A DNA stretch of 38,173 nucleotides from a virus: IMG/VR virus record IMGVR_UViG_3300048839_000203, positions 1-38,173 of that record; one strand, 5' to 3'. Of the stretch, positions 5,970-12,838 are shown one piece after another (the stretch's first letter is position 1; every line of letters starts with the position of its first letter). The notes under the pieces were generated by a model. It was not told where the DNA came from. It ran no database searches and saw only the letters and a list, made by a program, of their open reading frames with translations. The position numbers and the translations under genes were made by a program.

Positions 5970-8216
5970 ATGGTGGAATCCATAGATAAAACCGTCCTGC
6001 TGTCTACTTCCAACCGTGTACAGGACAAGGTCAATCCACATTTCAGTGAGTCAGAGATACCGCTTGAAAAATCGGTACTGCGGAAAGTTTTATCATGCGA
6101 CTGGTCGCCGTTCGTTTATGACCAGGGATACCGGGACGGAAAACACTTCAGGGAAGCCCATGCAATAGCCCTTGATATCGACAATACCAGCGGCGAGCAA
6201 TGCACCGTTTCAAAGTTCCTTGAGATGTTCAAGGAGAAACTATTCATCCTGTCAACATCGAAAAGCCACCAGAAACCCAAAGTATCAGGCGGCAAGGTAT
6301 ACAATGCTGCCGACCGATTCCATGTAATATTCCCGCTTGCATCACCCATAAATGACCCGGAGGAAATGGGCAGGCGCATCAAGGAATATATCAAGGCTTA
6401 CCCGTTTTTTGATAAATCGGTATCGGGAAACGCCCAGCTGATCTTTGGCAACCCTACCACCGAAATCATCATCAATGACGGGGAGCCGTTGGAACTGCCG
6501 CAGGTCGAAAAAAAGGCAAGGATAGAATCGACGGAAAGAACCTTTATTCCTGCATCATACGGACAGACTTCCTACGGACCGGAAGAGGATATACTTTCAA
6601 CACCTCAGAACCGCGTCAAGTTGATGAATGCATTGCGGATCTGCGCCGCATCAGGGATGTTTGAATCGCGTTATGACTGGGTAAAAGTTGGCCTTGCATT
6701 GAAAGCAGCATCTTTTACCGTCGAGGATTTTCTGTCCATATCATGGCCGGAAGCCGCAGAGGACGCCGTAAGACAATGGGACAGTTTCAACCCTACAGAA
6801 GTAACCGCCGGGACATTGCTGTTTTATGCCCGCCAGGGAGCCGAGATTGATCTGACTTCACCGGAGGCACAAGCAGAGATTGAAACCATGCGGGAAGTGG
6901 TAGCCGGGTGGAGAAAGAACAAACAAGAGGAAACGGCAACACTGCTGGCACAAAGGCATAAGGATACCAAGGCTGGCCCGCCCCCGTCAAACCTCATGCC
7001 GAAAGAAGGATTGATACGGGACATTGCAAATCATATCCTGGCCGGGAGCATCCGTCCGTTGCCGGAATTGGCCGTAGCCGCGGCAGCGTCTTTTATCTGT
7101 GCGCTTGCCGGTCGCAAGTACCAGACGGAAACGAACCTGGGCCTGAATATCTATTTTGTCGGGTTGGCCGAGTCCGGGTCAGGGAAAGAACATGCCCGCA
7201 AGGTGATAAAGAACCTGGCATATAAAACAAAGTGCTCACACTTGATAGGCGGTGAGGATATCGCATCAGGGGCCGGGTTGATATCATCCCTTGACGAAAG
7301 CCCTACCAGGCTATTCCTGCTGGATGAGTTCGGCATGATGCTCAAGTCTTTCACTTCAAAGAACTCAGGCAGCCACCAGCGGGACGTTGTGACAAAGCTC
7401 ATGATCCTGTATTCGTCCTATGGATCTGTCTACCACGGGACAGAGTACGCCAATAAGGCCGAGCGCAAGCGCCGGGATATTGAATCGCCATGCTGCATCG
7501 TCTATGGCACAAGCACCCATTCAGAGTTCTACGACGCCTTGAACGGGGCAGACGGCGCATCTGGCAACATCGCCCGTATGCTGGTAATCAATGCCCCAAA
7601 GGAGCGACCGAAAAGGCAAAGAACAATCATCCATGAACCGCCAGAGGATCTGCTACTCAGGATACATGAACTGGCAAACCTGAAACATTCAGGCGGGGAC
7701 CTTGCCCAGTTTTTCCCGAAAACAGTCATGATGCTGGATGATGTATACGAAGCATGGATTGAACTTGACGAAGCCATGACCGAACGCATGACAGGCAACA
7801 CGGCAAACTCGATCTATGCCCGCGTGGCCGAAAACGCAGCCAAGCTGGCTCTTGCCTATGCCGTATCTGTTGACCCAGTAGACCCTATCATTGATGAAGT
7901 GGCTTTTGCATGGGGCAGGGACTTGGCCATGTGGTGCGCCAATACCCTCATGGAACAGTTCAATAGTTACGTGGCCGATACTGAACATGGAAAGACTTTA
8001 AAGCGGGTACTTCGGGCAATCAAGGAAGAGGGGCGGCAAGGGATAGACAAGCGTACCATCCTGCATAAAGTCCAGGATATCCGGTCAGCTGAGCGGGACG
8101 AGATAATCCAGAAACTGCTTGACTCCGGGGACATATTCACAAAGGATATTGAACCAGACGGAAAGCTGATAAAAAAGGTGCAGACTCGATTGGTGCATTC
8201 TGACTTTGCAGATTGA
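5970..8216 (+). CDS. Primase-polymerase / helicase fusion (replication protein)
   Basis: A 748-residue replication protein. The N-terminal 190 residues look like an archaeo-eukaryotic primase: IALDIDN (metal-binding D-x-D), STSKSHQK, then RFHVIFPLASP and a final QLIFGNP. Residues about 200-290 form a helical PriCT-like linker (YDWVKVGLALK, then FLSISWPEAA). The second half is a P-loop ATPase of the DUF3987/helicase type: GLAESGSGKEHARK as Walker A and LFLLDEFG as Walker B, with a later GTSTHSEFYDAL sensor-like segment. It probably primes and unwinds at the origin; no phage DNA polymerase is present, so the host enzyme must extend. ATG at 5970 was chosen, with AGGG upstream; GTG at 5973 is also possible. 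Confidence 0.85.
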   Translation: MVESIDKTVLLSTSNRVQDKVNPHFSESEIPLEKSVLRKVLSCDWSPFVYDQGYRDGKHFREAHAIALDIDNTSGEQCTVSKFLEMFKEKLFILSTSKSHQKPKVSGGKVYNAADRFHVIFPLASPINDPEEMGRRIKEYIKAYPFFDKSVSGNAQLIFGNPTTEIIINDGEPLELPQVEKKARIESTERTFIPASYGQTSYGPEEDILSTPQNRVKLMNALRICAASGMFESRYDWVKVGLALKAASFTVEDFLSISWPEAAEDAVRQWDSFNPTEVTAGTLLFYARQGAEIDLTSPEAQAEIETMREVVAGWRKNKQEETATLLAQRHKDTKAGPPPSNLMPKEGLIRDIANHILAGSIRPLPELAVAAAASFICALAGRKYQTETNLGLNIYFVGLAESGSGKEHARKVIKNLAYKTKCSHLIGGEDIASGAGLISSLDESPTRLFLLDEFGMMLKSFTSKNSGSHQRDVVTKLMILYSSYGSVYHGTEYANKAERKRRDIESPCCIVYGTSTHSEFYDALNGADGASGNIARMLVINAPKERPKRQRTIIHEPPEDLLLRIHELANLKHSGGDLAQFFPKTVMMLDDVYEAWIELDEAMTERMTGNTANSIYARVAENAAKLALAYAVSVDPVDPIIDEVAFAWGRDLAMWCANTLMEQFNSYVADTEHGKTLKRVLRAIKEEGRQGIDKRTILHKVQDIRSAERDEIIQKLLDSGDIFTKDIEPDGKLIKKVQTRLVHSDFAD

Positions 8217-8258
8217 AGATCCTAGGGAAAGATTCTGAAAAAATATGTAAAAATATAG

Positions 8259-8287
8259 TTGACATACGCTATTATACGTTATACAAT
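8259..8287 (+). promoter_or_regulatory. Promoter upstream of the recombination genes
   Basis: TTGACA at 8259-8264, 17 bases, TACAAT at 8282-8287, preceded by an A/T-rich stretch (8236-8258) that could act as an UP element. It starts the operon 8319-10234. Confidence 0.8.
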
Positions 8288-8318
8288 CAAGACAGATTTT
8301 AGAGAGAGGGAGGCAAAC

Positions 8319-8714
8319 ATGCCAGACGAGAAAACGGTAGTCCTGCTTAAACGCTGGACAACCGGCAAGGAGATGTTGGATTCTTTGAAAAAGGAACTGG
8401 CCGACATCGAAAACGAGCTATTGGATATGGTTGGAGTCAACCCCTACGGCTCAAAGACAACCCGCCTGGAAGGCTACAAGGTCACGGTCAAATGCCCGAT
8501 AAACCGGACGATTGATGGTGACAAGTGGGAAGAGGTTAAAGGCAGGATTCCGTCTGAGATGTGGCCGGTTCGATTAAAACTGGAACCGGACGCCAAGGGC
8601 TGCACATGGCTGGCAGAAAACAGGCCGGATCTGTGGGGAATCGCGGCTCAGGCCATAACCGAGAAGCCGGGCAAGCCGGGGTTCACGATTGAAAAGGAAC
8701 CTACCGATGAGTGA
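8319..8714 (+). CDS. Phage protein upstream of the Sak4-type recombination genes, unknown function
   Basis: A 131-residue protein with an N-terminal coiled coil (MLDSLKKELADIENELLDMVG) broken by a small globular part (TTRLEGYKVTVKCPINRTID, then WPVRLKLEPDAKG). Proteins of this outline often precede annealing or single-strand-binding genes in phages, but I cannot assign a function. I place the start at ATG 8319, after GGGAGG, not at the longer frame that would begin inside the promoter. The stop overlaps the next gene's start. Confidence 0.7.
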   Translation: MPDEKTVVLLKRWTTGKEMLDSLKKELADIENELLDMVGVNPYGSKTTRLEGYKVTVKCPINRTIDGDKWEEVKGRIPSEMWPVRLKLEPDAKGCTWLAENRPDLWGIAAQAITEKPGKPGFTIEKEPTDE

Positions 8715-8931
8715 AAAAAACAACGGCGTGCCAGCATTTCCAGTCGCGCATGATGGGTTTTACAAGCTGGGCATGACCCTGCGTGACTGGTTCGCCGGGC
8801 AGGCGCTTGCTACTGTAGTAGACGGCGCGTTGAAGCTCTTGAGGGCGACGGAACAAATGCCAGCGGCCGACAAAATGGCGCATGCTGCCTACGTTCTAGC
8901 CGACGCCATGATCAAGGAGCGTGATAAATGA
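8707..8931 (+). CDS. Small phage protein with GMTLRDWFAGQAL motif
   Basis: A 74-residue protein with the element GVPAFPV near the start and GMTLRDWFAGQAL in the first half, a pattern common to a widespread family of small phage proteins of unknown role, usually near recombination or replication genes. The C-terminal half is helical and alanine-rich. ATG at 8707 overlaps the previous stop (ATGAGTGA), with a GGAA Shine-Dalgarno upstream; the stop overlaps the ATPase start. Confidence 0.7.
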   Translation: MSEKNNGVPAFPVAHDGFYKLGMTLRDWFAGQALATVVDGALKLLRATEQMPAADKMAHAAYVLADAMIKERDK

Positions 8932-9698
8932 GCATCTCCCTTCAATCCCTTTCCAGCCCGTCAAACACCCGCCCCCTGATCTTCACCATCGTTTCTGATG
9001 GTGGAATGGGTAAAACAACCCTTGCATCCCTATTCCCCCGCCCGGTGTTCATACGGACAGAAGACGGCACGCAAAGTATATCCGACAGGCAGGACATAGC
9101 CCTTTTCCCGGTGGCTGGAACAATCCAAGAGGTACTTGAGGCCGTCCAGACGCTACGGAATGAAAAGCATCGTTTCCTAACACTGGTCATCGACTCGGTG
9201 ACAAAGTTCAACGTTATGGTCGAGGCTGATGTTTTGGCCAGTGATCCACGGGCAAAGGGGCTGAACCAGGCGCACGGTGGCTATGGCAATGCCTACGATA
9301 TGGTTTCCAAAATCCACAGGGATTTAAGGGAACTGGCCGGGGCATTGTCTGCCGAGAAAGGTATGCATATAGTCTTCATTGCCCATGCTGCAACCGAGAC
9401 GGTAGACCTGCCAGACTCAGATCCGTTCATGCGGTATTCAATCCCGATGCACAGGAAGTCAATTCCTCACTACACCAATGACGTCGACGTAGTGGCGTAC
9501 ATCAAGCAGAAGACCTACACAACCGGGGACGGCGACAAGAAAAAGGCCGTCACTGATGGGTCAAGGATCATAACGTGCTACCCGACCCCGAGCCACGTAT
9601 CCAAGAATCGACTCGGAATATCGAGCGACCTGGTTTTTGAATTGGGCGTCAATCCATTTGACGCATGGCTTAAAACAAACAAGGAGAACAAGGAATGA
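8928..9698 (+). CDS. Sak4-like RecA-fold ATPase (single-strand annealing helper)
   Basis: A 256-residue AAA_24-type ATPase. Walker A is VSDGGMGKTTLA near residue 25-35, Walker B is TLVIDSVTKF near residue 90, and IVFIAHAATETVD supplies the sensor. This size and motif order fit phage Sak4 proteins, RecA-core ATPases that promote single-strand annealing together with a cognate single-strand-binding protein. That partner, a DUF669 protein, follows immediately (ATGA overlap), which strengthens the call. Start ATG 8928 overlaps the previous stop. Confidence 0.88.
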   Translation: MSISLQSLSSPSNTRPLIFTIVSDGGMGKTTLASLFPRPVFIRTEDGTQSISDRQDIALFPVAGTIQEVLEAVQTLRNEKHRFLTLVIDSVTKFNVMVEADVLASDPRAKGLNQAHGGYGNAYDMVSKIHRDLRELAGALSAEKGMHIVFIAHAATETVDLPDSDPFMRYSIPMHRKSIPHYTNDVDVVAYIKQKTYTTGDGDKKKAVTDGSRIITCYPTPSHVSKNRLGISSDLVFELGVNPFDAWLKTNKENKE

Positions 9699-10234
9699 GT
9701 TTCAACTGGGCCAACTTCAACGCAGACGAGATCGATACAAGCGTAACCATACCGGCCAACTGGTATCCGATCATTTTCGTGAAATCGGAAACCAAACAGA
9801 CAAAGAGCGGCGGTGAAATGCTGGTTCTGGAAGCCGAAGTGCTGGAAGGACAGTACAAAAAACGCAAGGTATTTGAACAGCTCAACCTCAAGAATCCGAG
9901 TTCACAGGCCGAACAGATCGCGCACAAGACCCTTGCAAGCATCTGCAAATCAATCGGAATCATTCATCCACGCGGAAGCGAAGAGCTTCACATGAAGCCA
10001 ATGATGGCAAAGGTCACCATACAGCCAGAAACTGACGAATACCCGGCCCAGAACAAGATCAAGGCATACGCTCCGATATCCGACAAGGCCAAGCTGATCA
10101 AGGCAGAGCCAGCACCAGCCACGACAGCATCGTACACCGCCCGCGCGATTCCCGATCCAGAACCAGTGGAAACAGAGCCGGTAAAAGTTACCCTCGGCAC
10201 CCCGACGGACGTCAAGAAGCCCTGGGAGGCTTGA
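9695..10234 (+). CDS. DUF669-type single-stranded DNA-binding protein
   Basis: A 179-residue protein of the DUF669 family. The N-terminal 110 residues have the family pattern: [20 protein letters not shown], then [23 protein letters not shown] and a helical [13 protein letters not shown]. The tail is proline- and glutamate-rich and ends in PWEA, as many single-strand-binding proteins have a low-complexity acidic tail that recruits partners. It is coupled to the Sak4-like ATPase by ATGA and probably forms the phage recombination pair with it. Confidence 0.85.
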   Translation: MSFNWANFNADEIDTSVTIPANWYPIIFVKSETKQTKSGGEMLVLEAEVLEGQYKKRKVFEQLNLKNPSSQAEQIAHKTLASICKSIGIIHPRGSEELHMKPMMAKVTIQPETDEYPAQNKIKAYAPISDKAKLIKAEPAPATTASYTARAIPDPEPVETEPVKVTLGTPTDVKKPWEA

Positions 10235-10248
10235 TAGTTTGATATTGT

Positions 10249-10264
10249 GGCCTCGAAAGAGGCC
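10249..10264 (+). promoter_or_regulatory. GNRA-type mRNA hairpin between genes
   Basis: GGCCTC, loop GAAA, GAGGCC, directly between the single-strand-binding gene and the pentapeptide gene, and not followed by a T run. It may protect the upstream mRNA or set translation of the next gene, whose AAGGAAAGG site follows. Confidence 0.6.
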
Positions 10265-10283
10265 GCAAGGAAAGGACTTAAAT

Positions 10284-10895
10284 ATGCAATATACCGTAGA
10301 AGAATTAAAAGCAATTTGCGTTAAGCACATTGATTGGATAAACAATAAAGAAGGTGGTAAAAGAGCTGACCTGTCCCGAGCTGACCTGTCCGGAGCCAAC
10401 CTGTACGGAGCTGACCTGTACGGAGCTGACCTGTCCGGAGCCAACCTGTACGGAGCCAACCTGTACGGAGCCAACCTGTCCCGAGCTGACCTGTACGGAG
10501 CTGACCTGTACGGAGCTGACCTGTCCGGAGCCAACCTGTACGGAGCCAAAAACGCAGAGCTTGCCATAGCCATGACGGTTATTACTCCCCAAGGCGATTT
10601 GATAGGCTGGAAAAAATGCCACTCTGCAAAAAGTTTTTGCATTGTTAAACTATTGATACCAGCTGATGCAAAAAGGTCAAATGCAAGCGGTCGCAAGTGC
10701 CGTGCAGAGTACGCCAAAGTCCTCGAGGTGATTGGTGCTGATAGAGGTTTGTCACACTACGACGATGGCAAGACAGAATACATAGCCGGAGCTGAAATCA
10801 GGCCAGACAAGTTTGATGAAAACCGGTGGGATGAATGTTCCAATGGCATCCACTTTTTCATCACCCGTGAAGAAGCCGAGGCGTACGATCTGTGA
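10284..10895 (+). CDS. Pentapeptide-repeat protein with C-terminal DUF5758-like domain
   Basis: A 203-residue protein. After a helical start ([15 protein letters not shown]) come 12 perfect pentapeptides of the A(D/N)L(S/Y)(G/R) type, residues about 28-87, which should fold as a right-handed beta helix. The rest, with [24 protein letters not shown] and [14 protein letters not shown], matches the DUF5758 domain that often follows pentapeptide repeats in phage proteins. The function is unknown; some pentapeptide proteins mimic DNA and bind gyrase, but this repeat block is shorter than those. ATG at 10284 follows AAGGAAAGG. Confidence 0.85.
   Translation: MQYTVEELKAICVKHIDWINNKEGGKRADLSRADLSGANLYGADLYGADLSGANLYGANLYGANLSRADLYGADLYGADLSGANLYGAKNAELAIAMTVITPQGDLIGWKKCHSAKSFCIVKLLIPADAKRSNASGRKCRAEYAKVLEVIGADRGLSHYDDGKTEYIAGAEIRPDKFDENRWDECSNGIHFFITREEAEAYDL
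10365..10544 (+). repeat. 15-bp coding tandem repeat, 12 units
   Basis: Twelve 15-base units encode the pentapeptides. They are nearly identical at synonymous sites: every Leu is CTG, Ala is GCT before Asp and GCC before Asn, Gly is GGA. Such uniformity suggests recent expansion or ongoing homogenisation, so unit number may vary between phage isolates. Confidence 0.95.
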
Positions 10896-10900
10896 ATATT

Positions 10901-10928
10901 TACCCCGTAGACAAAAATCTACGGGGTA
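10901..10928 (+). terminator. Perfect 11-bp hairpin after the pentapeptide gene
   Basis: TACCCCGTAGA (10901-10911) pairs with TCTACGGGGTA (10918-10928) around CAAAAA. It starts 6 bases after the stop codon. There is no T run behind it, so it may be a weak terminator or a 3' end protecting hairpin. Confidence 0.65.
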
Positions 10929-10976
10929 TACAACCAAAGTTATATATCGTGCTTAATGGGTTGGCATGGAGGATGT

Positions 10977-11525
10977 ATGAATAATTTGAACCCGGCTGAA
11001 AACAAGTTCCATCTTGGTAATGGATCAGATAAAAAACATTACTGGCTTACTCCGCCTGAAATAATGGAGCCTTTACAGGCTGAGTTTAATTTTGACTTTG
11101 ATCCTTGCCCGTATCCAAAGCCAGATAATTTTGATGGTCTTACATGTGAATGGGGGAAATCAAACTATGTTAATCCTCCATTTGGATCAATACTTCATAA
11201 TGGCAAAAAGAAAGGCCCAACTGCATGGGCAAGGAAAGCCATTGAGGAAAGCCGAAAAGGTAAGGATGTTGTTTTTGTCTATCCAATAGATAAATGGGTT
11301 TTAATGTTAATATCAGAAGGTGCAGAGGTAAGGAACCTTGGGGATATAAAATGGCTGGCTATCGAAGACAACACACAAGGCAAAGGTACTGGAAGGCATA
11401 TTGCACAGTTCATTTTACGTGGCAAAGAAGTAAAAAAGACTAGTATAAAAGATACGTATTGCCTGTTTGACTGGGCTGATCAATTTTCTAAAGAATCAAC
11501 ACTGATACCCTCAGAGATAGGTTGA
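10977..11525 (+). CDS. DNA N6-adenine methyltransferase, phage Dam type
   Basis: A 182-residue enzyme of the phage DNA_N-6-adenine-methyltransferase family. Diagnostic segments are YWLTPPEIMEPL, then FDFDPCPYPKP and the catalytic YVNPPFG (the N/D-PPY/F motif), with KDVVFVYPIDKW after it. It should methylate adenine in short sites, most likely protecting phage DNA from host restriction. ATG at 10977, with GGAGG just upstream, is preferred over ATG at 10956. This gene is visibly more AT-rich than its neighbours and follows a hairpin, which suggests it was acquired separately. Confidence 0.85.
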   Translation: MNNLNPAENKFHLGNGSDKKHYWLTPPEIMEPLQAEFNFDFDPCPYPKPDNFDGLTCEWGKSNYVNPPFGSILHNGKKKGPTAWARKAIEESRKGKDVVFVYPIDKWVLMLISEGAEVRNLGDIKWLAIEDNTQGKGTGRHIAQFILRGKEVKKTSIKDTYCLFDWADQFSKESTLIPSEIG

Positions 11526-11534
11526 GGGGTTGGC

Positions 11535-11768
11535 ATGGAATCAATAGACCACGACTTCCAACAAACCGAACCGCTAGGATCATGCGGCAAGAGATGCTAC
11601 ACCTACCGGCAGGCCAGGGAGATCATCAACTATGCGCCCAAGAAGGCCAGACACGGCCACTATAAAAGCATCCCCAAGCGGGAGTATTGGTGTCCGGTGT
11701 GCAAGGCGTACCATGTGACGCATTTCAAAAATGAGGATTATAATTCTTATGACAGGAGAAGTGAATAA
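11535..11768 (+). CDS. Small zinc-finger-like protein
   Basis: A 77-residue protein with CGKRCYTYRQAREIIN in the first half and YWCPVCKAYHVTH in the second. The two cysteine pairs and a His fit a treble-clef or zinc-ribbon type metal site, and WCPxCxxxHxTH is frequent in small phage and plasmid proteins. ATG at 11535 lies 9 bases after the methylase stop and the stop abuts the nuclease start. It may be a DNA-binding accessory for the nuclease, but function is unknown. Confidence 0.65.
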   Translation: MESIDHDFQQTEPLGSCGKRCYTYRQAREIINYAPKKARHGHYKSIPKREYWCPVCKAYHVTHFKNEDYNSYDRRSE

Positions 11769-12722
11769 ATGCCCCCCATCCCTCCACAATCGACCGATAC
11801 AGCCCACTTGGTAGATTTATACCATGAAAGTCTATCTACCCCGCCACGGCCCTATTTGGGGCCATCCAGCGCAGGTATCACGTGCGACCGGGCCTTGTGG
11901 TATTCTTTCCGGTGGGTATTGAAGCCACATACACCCGGGCGAATAGTGCGCCTATTCCGGCGTGGCACAATGGAGGAAGAGACAGCTCGCCAGGATCTGG
12001 AAGCCATCAGTTGCACCATGTTGTACACCGGAAAGAATCAAATCACTCTACCCCTAGCTCCGCACGTGATCGGACACCCGGACGGCTTCATTGACAATCT
12101 GCCTGTGGCTCCTAAAACGAGGCACGTATGGGAATGCAAGACGCACAACAAAAAATCCTTTGACTTGCTGGAAAAGGAGGGAGTGAAGAAATCCAAACCC
12201 AGCCATTGGATACAGATGAATCTTTACATGCACGGCACGCATATCAATAGGGCTTTATACTATGCGGTCTGTAAGGATGATGACAGGATCTACACCGAGC
12301 GGGTGGAGTACTCGAAAAAAGAGGCAGAGGAAGCCCTTGCCCGCTTGTCACATATCATTTTCTCCGACTATGCACCAGCCAGGATATCAGACAATCCGGC
12401 GTGGTATGAATGCAAGATGTGTGGATTCTTCGATGTTTGCCACAAACAGGCATTACCACAAAGGAACTGTAGGACATGCTTGCATAGTTCACCTGGCAAA
12501 ATTGACGGATGGTACTGCGCTCTTGACGATGGGCCACTGGACGTACAGGCACAACTGACTGCTTGCCGTGGTCATGTACCGCACCCTGACCTTGTGCCGT
12601 GGCCGTTGGTTGGTGAAGACTGCACCAGTACATCGGGGTACTTCCAGGGGGTAGGGATGGTTGGCATGGACGGGATAGATTCACGCGAAATACTCCTTGA
12701 CAACTCCACCATACCGATATAG
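11769..12722 (+). CDS. Cas4-like PD-(D/E)XK exonuclease with iron-sulphur cysteines
   Basis: A 317-residue nuclease of the PDDEXK_1 (Cas4/AddB) group. The catalytic core reads IGHPDGFID (Asp), then VWECKT (Glu and Lys) and SHWIQMNLYMHG (the QxxxY helix). One Cys lies before the core (TCDRALWYSF) and three or more after it (CKMCGFFDVC), the arrangement of a 4Fe-4S cluster in Cas4-like nucleases; a further CRTC, C and C follow. It probably resects DNA ends to feed the Sak4-like annealing pair. The C-terminal 60 residues are of low information. Confidence 0.85.
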   Translation: MPPIPPQSTDTAHLVDLYHESLSTPPRPYLGPSSAGITCDRALWYSFRWVLKPHTPGRIVRLFRRGTMEEETARQDLEAISCTMLYTGKNQITLPLAPHVIGHPDGFIDNLPVAPKTRHVWECKTHNKKSFDLLEKEGVKKSKPSHWIQMNLYMHGTHINRALYYAVCKDDDRIYTERVEYSKKEAEEALARLSHIIFSDYAPARISDNPAWYECKMCGFFDVCHKQALPQRNCRTCLHSSPGKIDGWYCALDDGPLDVQAQLTACRGHVPHPDLVPWPLVGEDCTSTSGYFQGVGMVGMDGIDSREILLDNSTIPI

Positions 12723-12737
12723 AATCAATTCAACAAA

Positions 12738-12784
12738 CTGTCTATCCATGAATGGTCGCATGGATAGGCAGTCTCGACTGTCTA
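12738..12784 (+). ncRNA. Leader RNA with two mutually exclusive hairpins (candidate)
   Basis: Hairpin A pairs 12738-12750 with 12759-12771 (13 bp, one G-T) around an 8-base loop. Hairpin B pairs 12765-12772 with 12777-12784 (8 bp, one G-T) around CTCG. They share 12765-12771, so only one can form. A terminator-like stem follows at 12785-12820. This is the layout of an attenuator or riboswitch-like control element, but no known class is recognised. Confidence 0.5.
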
Positions 12785-12825
12785 AGCCCGCAGCCTGAAC
12801 GACCACAGGTGACGCGGGCTTTTTT
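12785..12825 (+). terminator. Rho-independent terminator before the helicase-methylase gene
   Basis: AGCCCGC (12785-12791) pairs with GCGGGCT (12814-12820), with an inner CCTG and CAGG pair, and is followed by a run of T (12820-12825). It lies just upstream of the 12839 start codon, so read-through must occur for the downstream helicases to be made. Confidence 0.8.
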
Positions 12826-12838
12826 ATTTGGGGTGAAT

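Noticed and set aside
10365-10544. CRISPR array
   Set aside because: The repeats are contiguous 15-base coding units without spacers, and no cas genes are present; the Cas4-like nuclease is a phage recombination-type enzyme.
9950-10717. Long minus-strand frame rich in Ser, Ala, Pro, Arg repeats (255 codons)
   Set aside because: It is the antisense shadow of the pentapeptide repeat DNA and overlaps two well-supported plus-strand genes.
12752-12838. Extended N-terminus for the helicase-methylase protein
   Set aside because: The longer frame would begin in the loop of the first leader hairpin and read through the terminator; ATG 12839 has a GGGGTG site.
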